NCBI GenBank assembly: GCA_040882645.1
Contig: JBBEAX010000007.1
Location: 1-8,299 of the forward strand
Length of the DNA: 8,299 nucleotides
Source of the DNA: JAUYIV01 sp040882645
GTDB lineage: Bacteria; Actinomycetota; Acidimicrobiia; Spongiisociales; UBA11373
Direction: 5' to 3'
Below are positions 5,804 through 8,299 of the stretch, one piece after another (position 1 is the stretch's first letter; each line of letters starts with the position of its first letter). The notes beneath the pieces were generated by a model. It did no database searches. It saw only the letters and a program-made list of their open reading frames with translations, and had not been told where the DNA came from. A program made the position numbers and the translations under genes.

Positions 5804-5860
5804 CGCCAATCGCCAATCGCAATTCGCAAGAGCGACGATCTGACGCCTGACCTGCGACCT
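5804..5860. repeat. Degenerate heptamer array reaching the stop codon of the upstream gene
   Basis: CGCCAAT, CGCCAAT, CGCAATT and CGCAAGA lie in exact tandem at 5804-5831 on the plus strand, as variants of the CAATACG family. After GCGACGA and one base, a second set of 7-mers follows: CTGACGC, CTGACCT, GCGACCT (5840-5860). This last set is less similar and its inclusion is tentative. It runs into the stop codon (5859-5861) of the response-regulator gene. With the array at 5723-5771 this accounts for most of the non-riboswitch part of the 314-bp gap. Confidence 0.6.
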
Positions 5861-6788
5861 ACTTGGTTCGCCTATCGATCCTGAACGACGAACCCGCCTC
5901 GCTCTTGGCGTGTTCCTTCATCTCGGCAGCGATGGCCGAGGCCTCCCACTCACTGGTGAAAGTACGGCGGCTGTTGGTGGCGACGCCGAGCGAGATCGAC
6001 ACGATCGGGAAAGCGTGGCGCTCCCCTCGCCGGTCGATCACCTCGACGTAGCCGCGCATCGCGTCATGGGTGTCGTAGAAGTCGAGGATTCCATCATCGA
6101 ACCGCTCCACCACTGCCTTGCAGAACTGCTCCGACGACGCCGGATCCATCACCATGATGAAGTCGTCGCCGCCGACATGGCCGATGAAGCACGAGGGATC
6201 GCCGACTTCGACCGCTGCCTCGACCAAGGTGTTGGCGGTGAACTTGATGACGTTGTCCCCCCGCATGAACCCGTAGTGGTCGTTGAATGCCTTGAAGTTG
6301 TCAAGGTCGGCGTGCACCACCGCAGCCGGTCCACCGCTCGCAACCATGCGTTCCAACTCCTCGGAGATACGGAAATTGCCGGGGAGGCCGGTGAGAGGTG
6401 AAAGATCACGCATCGCCTTCGATCGCCTCAGGACCGAGCCAACCCGGGCCCGAAGCTCCGCTATGTCGAATGGCTTGGTGATGTAATCGTCCGCCCCCCC
6501 GTCCAAGCCCTTCACCAGGTCGCGGACGTTTGCCTTGCCGGTCAACAGCACGACCGCGACGTTGGCAGACGCGGGGCTGGTCTTGAGGCGACGCAATACT
6601 TCGAATCCGTCCGTCCCCGGCATCATCAAGTCGAGAAGCACCAGTTCCGGCGGGTCAGAGAGGGCGGACTCGATCCCGGCGAGCGCGTCAAGGGCGCTGC
6701 GGACGACATAGCCATCCATGGTGAGGCTCGTCTCAACGAACCTGACGATATCTGGATCGTCGTCGATGATCAGAATCTGTCCGCTCAT
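5859..6788 (-). CDS. Response regulator with degenerate GGDEF (GGDDF) domain
   Basis: A 309-residue two-domain cytoplasmic signalling protein. The receiver domain (about 1-120) has the acidic pair D9/D10, the phospho-acceptor D53 in LVLLDLMMPGTDGFE, T83 and K105 in TKPF. The output domain (about 128-305) resembles diguanylate cyclases: LSPLTGLPGN, then HADLDNFKAFNDHYGFMRGD (160-178), then HVGGDDFIMV with the signature at 206-210. The signature is GGDDF, with Asp where active enzymes have Glu, and no RxxD inhibitory site is seen five residues before it. It may have weak or no cyclase activity and serve as a c-di-GMP or nucleotide sensor; this cannot be settled from sequence. The ATG overlaps the rpe stop (ATGA), implying coupled translation. 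No histidine kinase is present in the window. Confidence 0.92.
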   Translation of the reverse strand: MSGQILIIDDDPDIVRFVETSLTMDGYVVRSALDALAGIESALSDPPELVLLDLMMPGTDGFEVLRRLKTSPASANVAVVLLTGKANVRDLVKGLDGGADDYITKPFDIAELRARVGSVLRRSKAMRDLSPLTGLPGNFRISEELERMVASGGPAAVVHADLDNFKAFNDHYGFMRGDNVIKFTANTLVEAAVEVGDPSCFIGHVGGDDFIMVMDPASSEQFCKAVVERFDDGILDFYDTHDAMRGYVEVIDRRGERHAFPIVSISLGVATNSRRTFTSEWEASAIAAEMKEHAKSEAGSSFRIDRRTK

Positions 6789-7447
6789 TCCATCCCGTCT
6801 GCCGCCGCCCGAAGGCTCTTGATCGCCGCGACGGGGTCAGGCGCCCGGAAAATAGACGTTCCGGCCACGAACACGTCTGCGCCGGCATCCCGTGCCAATC
6901 GAGCTGTACTCGTCGTTATGCCCCCGTCTACTTCGATATCGGTACGCAGACCCGCGGAGTCAATGAACTTCCTGGCCGCCTCCAGCTTCGGGAGAACCTC
7001 AGGAATGAACGCCTGGCCGCCGAATCCCGGATAAACCGACATCACCAGGAGAAGGTCACACAACTCGACGAACGGGGCGACGGCTTCGAACGGCGTCCCC
7101 GGGTCGAGAACGAGCCCGAAATCCAGTCCGGTCCGGCGGGCCTCCTCGGCGGCTCGGGTGGGATCCGGATGGACCTCGATGTGAATCGTCACCAGATTGG
7201 CCCCCGCGGCCGCCAACGGTTCGAACAGCGCAATCGGATTGGTGACCATCAGGTGGCAGTCAAAGTAGACATCGGTGACGGCCCGCAACGCGGCAATGAC
7301 CGGCATGCCGAAGGTCAAGTTGGGGACGAAATGCCCATCCATCACGTCGAGATGCAACAGGTCGATATGGGATTCGACCCGGGCGACTTCTTCGCCGAGA
7401 CGGGCGAAGTCTGCCGCCAGGAGCGAGGGGGCGATGCGTGCTGGCAT
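6785..7447 (-). CDS. rpe: Ribulose-phosphate 3-epimerase
   Basis: Interconverts ribulose 5-phosphate and xylulose 5-phosphate in the pentose phosphate pathway. The 220-residue protein is a complete TIM barrel of usual length: APSLLAADFARL (6-17), LHLDVMDGHFVPN with metal-binding H32 and D34, DCHLMV with H65, VMSVYPGFGGQ (135-145), IEVDGGI with D174, and the phosphate-binding AGTSIF. An in-frame TAA lies just upstream, so the ATG at 7447 is the earliest possible start. No SD precedes it; instead TAACCT ends 6 bases upstream, consistent with a leaderless mRNA. The gene shares a 4-base overlap with the response regulator and is divergent from ppk2. Its substrate is also that of RibBA, encoded further along the same strand. 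Confidence 0.98.
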   Translation of the reverse strand: MPARIAPSLLAADFARLGEEVARVESHIDLLHLDVMDGHFVPNLTFGMPVIAALRAVTDVYFDCHLMVTNPIALFEPLAAAGANLVTIHIEVHPDPTRAAEEARRTGLDFGLVLDPGTPFEAVAPFVELCDLLLVMSVYPGFGGQAFIPEVLPKLEAARKFIDSAGLRTDIEVDGGITTSTARLARDAGADVFVAGTSIFRAPDPVAAIKSLRAAADGME

Positions 7448-7453
7448 TGCCGG

Positions 7454-7459
7454 AGGTTA
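7454..7459 (-). promoter_or_regulatory. Candidate -10 box for leaderless rpe mRNA
   Basis: The minus strand reads TAACCT, then CCGGCA, then the rpe ATG. This places the expected transcription start at the A of the start codon. The box differs from the one before rnhB (TAACGT) at a single position and has the same spacing. No SD and no clear -35 are seen. Its TAA is also the in-frame stop that rules out a longer rpe. Confidence 0.45.
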
Positions 7460-7533
7460 CCCCGGCACACGCAGCCGCTCCCCCACCGGGGGCACCCAGC
7501 AGGCGGTCCCGGGCGGGCGCTCGTGGGAATCGA

Positions 7534-7539
7534 TAGGTT
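7534..7539 (+). promoter_or_regulatory. Candidate -10 box for ppk2
   Basis: The plus strand reads TAGGTT, then 8 bases, then the ppk2 ATG at 7548. It fits TAnnnT and would again give a leaderless or nearly leaderless mRNA; no SD is visible before the ATG. Support is weaker than for rpe because the spacing is longer. Between this box and the rpe box lies a short GC hairpin, CCCCC-ACC-GGGGG (7480-7492), of unknown role. Confidence 0.35.
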
Positions 7540-7547
7540 GTGGCCCC

Positions 7548-8299
7548 ATGCAGCGACACCGCATCGAGTCCGCAACCGATTTCAGGCTCTCCGACCACGA
7601 CCCAGGCGACCTGGGAGGGTTCGCCGGCGACAAGGACGAAGGGAAGGACGCGCTCAAGAAGGTCATCAAGCGCCTCGAGGAGCTCCAGGAACTGCTCTAC
7701 GCGAGCAATAAGCATCGGTTGCTGGTCGTGCTCCAGGCGACCGACACCGGGGGCAAGGACGGCACCATCCGCCATGTCTTCGAGGGGGTCAACCCCCAGG
7801 GCGTCAAGGTGGCCTCCTTCAAGCGACCAACCGAGCGGGAACTGGCCCGGGACTATCTGTGGCGGGTTCACCAGGAGGTCCCCGCCAACGGCGAGATCGT
7901 GATATTCAACCGAAGTCACTACGAGGACGTCCTCGTCGTCCGGGTTCACTCGCTCGTCCCCGAGAGCCGCTGGCAACGGCGCTACGACCACATCAACGAC
8001 TTCGAAAGGATGCTCGCCGACGAGGGGACGACCATCCTCAAGTTCTTCCTTCACATCTCCAAGGAAGAGCAGGCGGCTCGCCTAGGCAGTCGTCTCGAAG
8101 AGCCGGAGAAGCATTGGAAGTTCGAGCAGGGGGACCTCGCCGAGCGCGCCCGCTGGGACGACTACCAGGCGGCGTTTCAGGAAGCGATCGCCCGCACCAG
8201 CACCCCGTGGGCGCCGTGGTACGTGGTTCCGTCCGACCACAAGTGGTACCGCAACGTGGTCATCGGGACCGTGCTCGTCGAGACGCTGGAGAGCCTGGA
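7548..8299 (+). CDS. ppk2: Polyphosphate kinase 2 family phosphotransferase (C-terminus cut by window edge)
   Basis: PPK2 enzymes transfer phosphate between polyphosphate and nucleotides. The visible 250 residues contain the Walker A loop ATDTGGKDGTI (64-74), NPQGVKVASFKRPT (82-95), the Walker B-like IFNRSHYEDVLVVRVH (119-134), FFLHISKEEQ, the lid segment RLEEPEKHWKF (182-192) and APWYVVPSDHKWYRN (222-236). The TDTGGKDGT loop and NRSHYEDVLVVRVH resemble the class III PPK2s that phosphorylate AMP and ADP, rather than class I (GRDAAGKGG); the substrate is inferred. Family length is about 270-300, so only the final part is missing. The ATG at 7548 is the only reasonable in-frame start. It is the sole plus-strand gene, divergent from rpe. 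Confidence 0.95.
   Translation, partial: MQRHRIESATDFRLSDHDPGDLGGFAGDKDEGKDALKKVIKRLEELQELLYASNKHRLLVVLQATDTGGKDGTIRHVFEGVNPQGVKVASFKRPTERELARDYLWRVHQEVPANGEIVIFNRSHYEDVLVVRVHSLVPESRWQRRYDHINDFERMLADEGTTILKFFLHISKEEQAARLGSRLEEPEKHWKFEQGDLAERARWDDYQAAFQEAIARTSTPWAPWYVVPSDHKWYRNVVIGTVLVETLESL

Noticed and set aside
5566..5829. N-terminal extension of ribD through the riboswitch and heptamer arrays
   Set aside because: The extra translation is a low-complexity product of the 7-bp repeats and the aptamer, with no RibD similarity. The SD and GTG at 5544 explain the start better.
5721..5831. CRISPR array
   Set aside because: The units are 7 bp in direct tandem with no spacers of regular length, and there are no cas genes.
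4870..5850. Long plus-strand open frame (326 codons) opposite ribD and the rib leader
   Set aside because: It is antisense to conserved ribD and the riboswitch, and its tail is a repeat translation. Such frames are common in GC-rich DNA; no SD or protein motif is seen.
7480..7492. CCCCC-ACC-GGGGG hairpin between rpe and ppk2 as a terminator
   Set aside because: It lies between two divergent promoters where no terminator is expected, has no T run, and short GC palindromes arise easily at this GC content. An operator role cannot be supported.
7260..8054. Minus-strand open frame of 264 codons opposite ppk2 and the rpe start
   Set aside because: It is a shadow of ppk2, whose plus-strand frame has clear kinase motifs. 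The antisense product has no recognisable domain.

Overview
The window is GC-rich, and all but one of its genes lie on the minus strand. The content suggests an actinobacterium-like organism, possibly of the Acidimicrobiia or a related environmental lineage. Supporting points are the high GC, a ribD-ribE-ribBA-ribH cluster under an FMN riboswitch, fused RibBA, IF-3 with an acidic Ala-rich tail, several starts without a Shine-Dalgarno (SD) sequence but with a TAnnnT box just upstream, and a class III-like PPK2. The lineage is an inference from gene order and style, not from a database match.

Layout from the right end, following minus-strand transcription. A 100-bp divergent intergenic region separates ppk2 (plus strand, cut by the right edge) from rpe. 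The rpe stop overlaps the start of a response regulator with a degenerate GGDEF (GGDDF) output domain. A 314-bp gap (5545-5858) then holds heptanucleotide repeat arrays, a possible -10 box and a well-formed FMN riboswitch. Next come ribD, ribE, ribBA and ribH, which overlap by 1, 4 and 8 bases and together carry most of the route from GTP and ribulose 5-phosphate to riboflavin. rnhB follows after 63 bases. A second gap (1123-1450, 328 bp) holds more heptamer repeats, a good -10 box and a terminator-like hairpin. It leads into infC-rpmI-rplT, the IF-3/L35/L20 translation operon; rplT is cut by the left edge.

How the genes fit together: rpe interconverts ribulose 5-phosphate, the substrate of the RibB half of RibBA, with xylulose 5-phosphate, which fits its place beside the rib cluster. 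The riboswitch P1 stem contains the ribD SD sequence itself, so FMN should shut off translation directly. infC appears to start at ATC, the kind of rare start codon through which IF-3 controls its own synthesis in other bacteria.

The least explained content is a family of 7-bp repeats (CAATACG and variants). It forms 7-unit and 4-unit arrays in both long intergenic gaps, upstream of the infC and rib operons. I found no defence system, CRISPR array, tRNA, rRNA or transposase.
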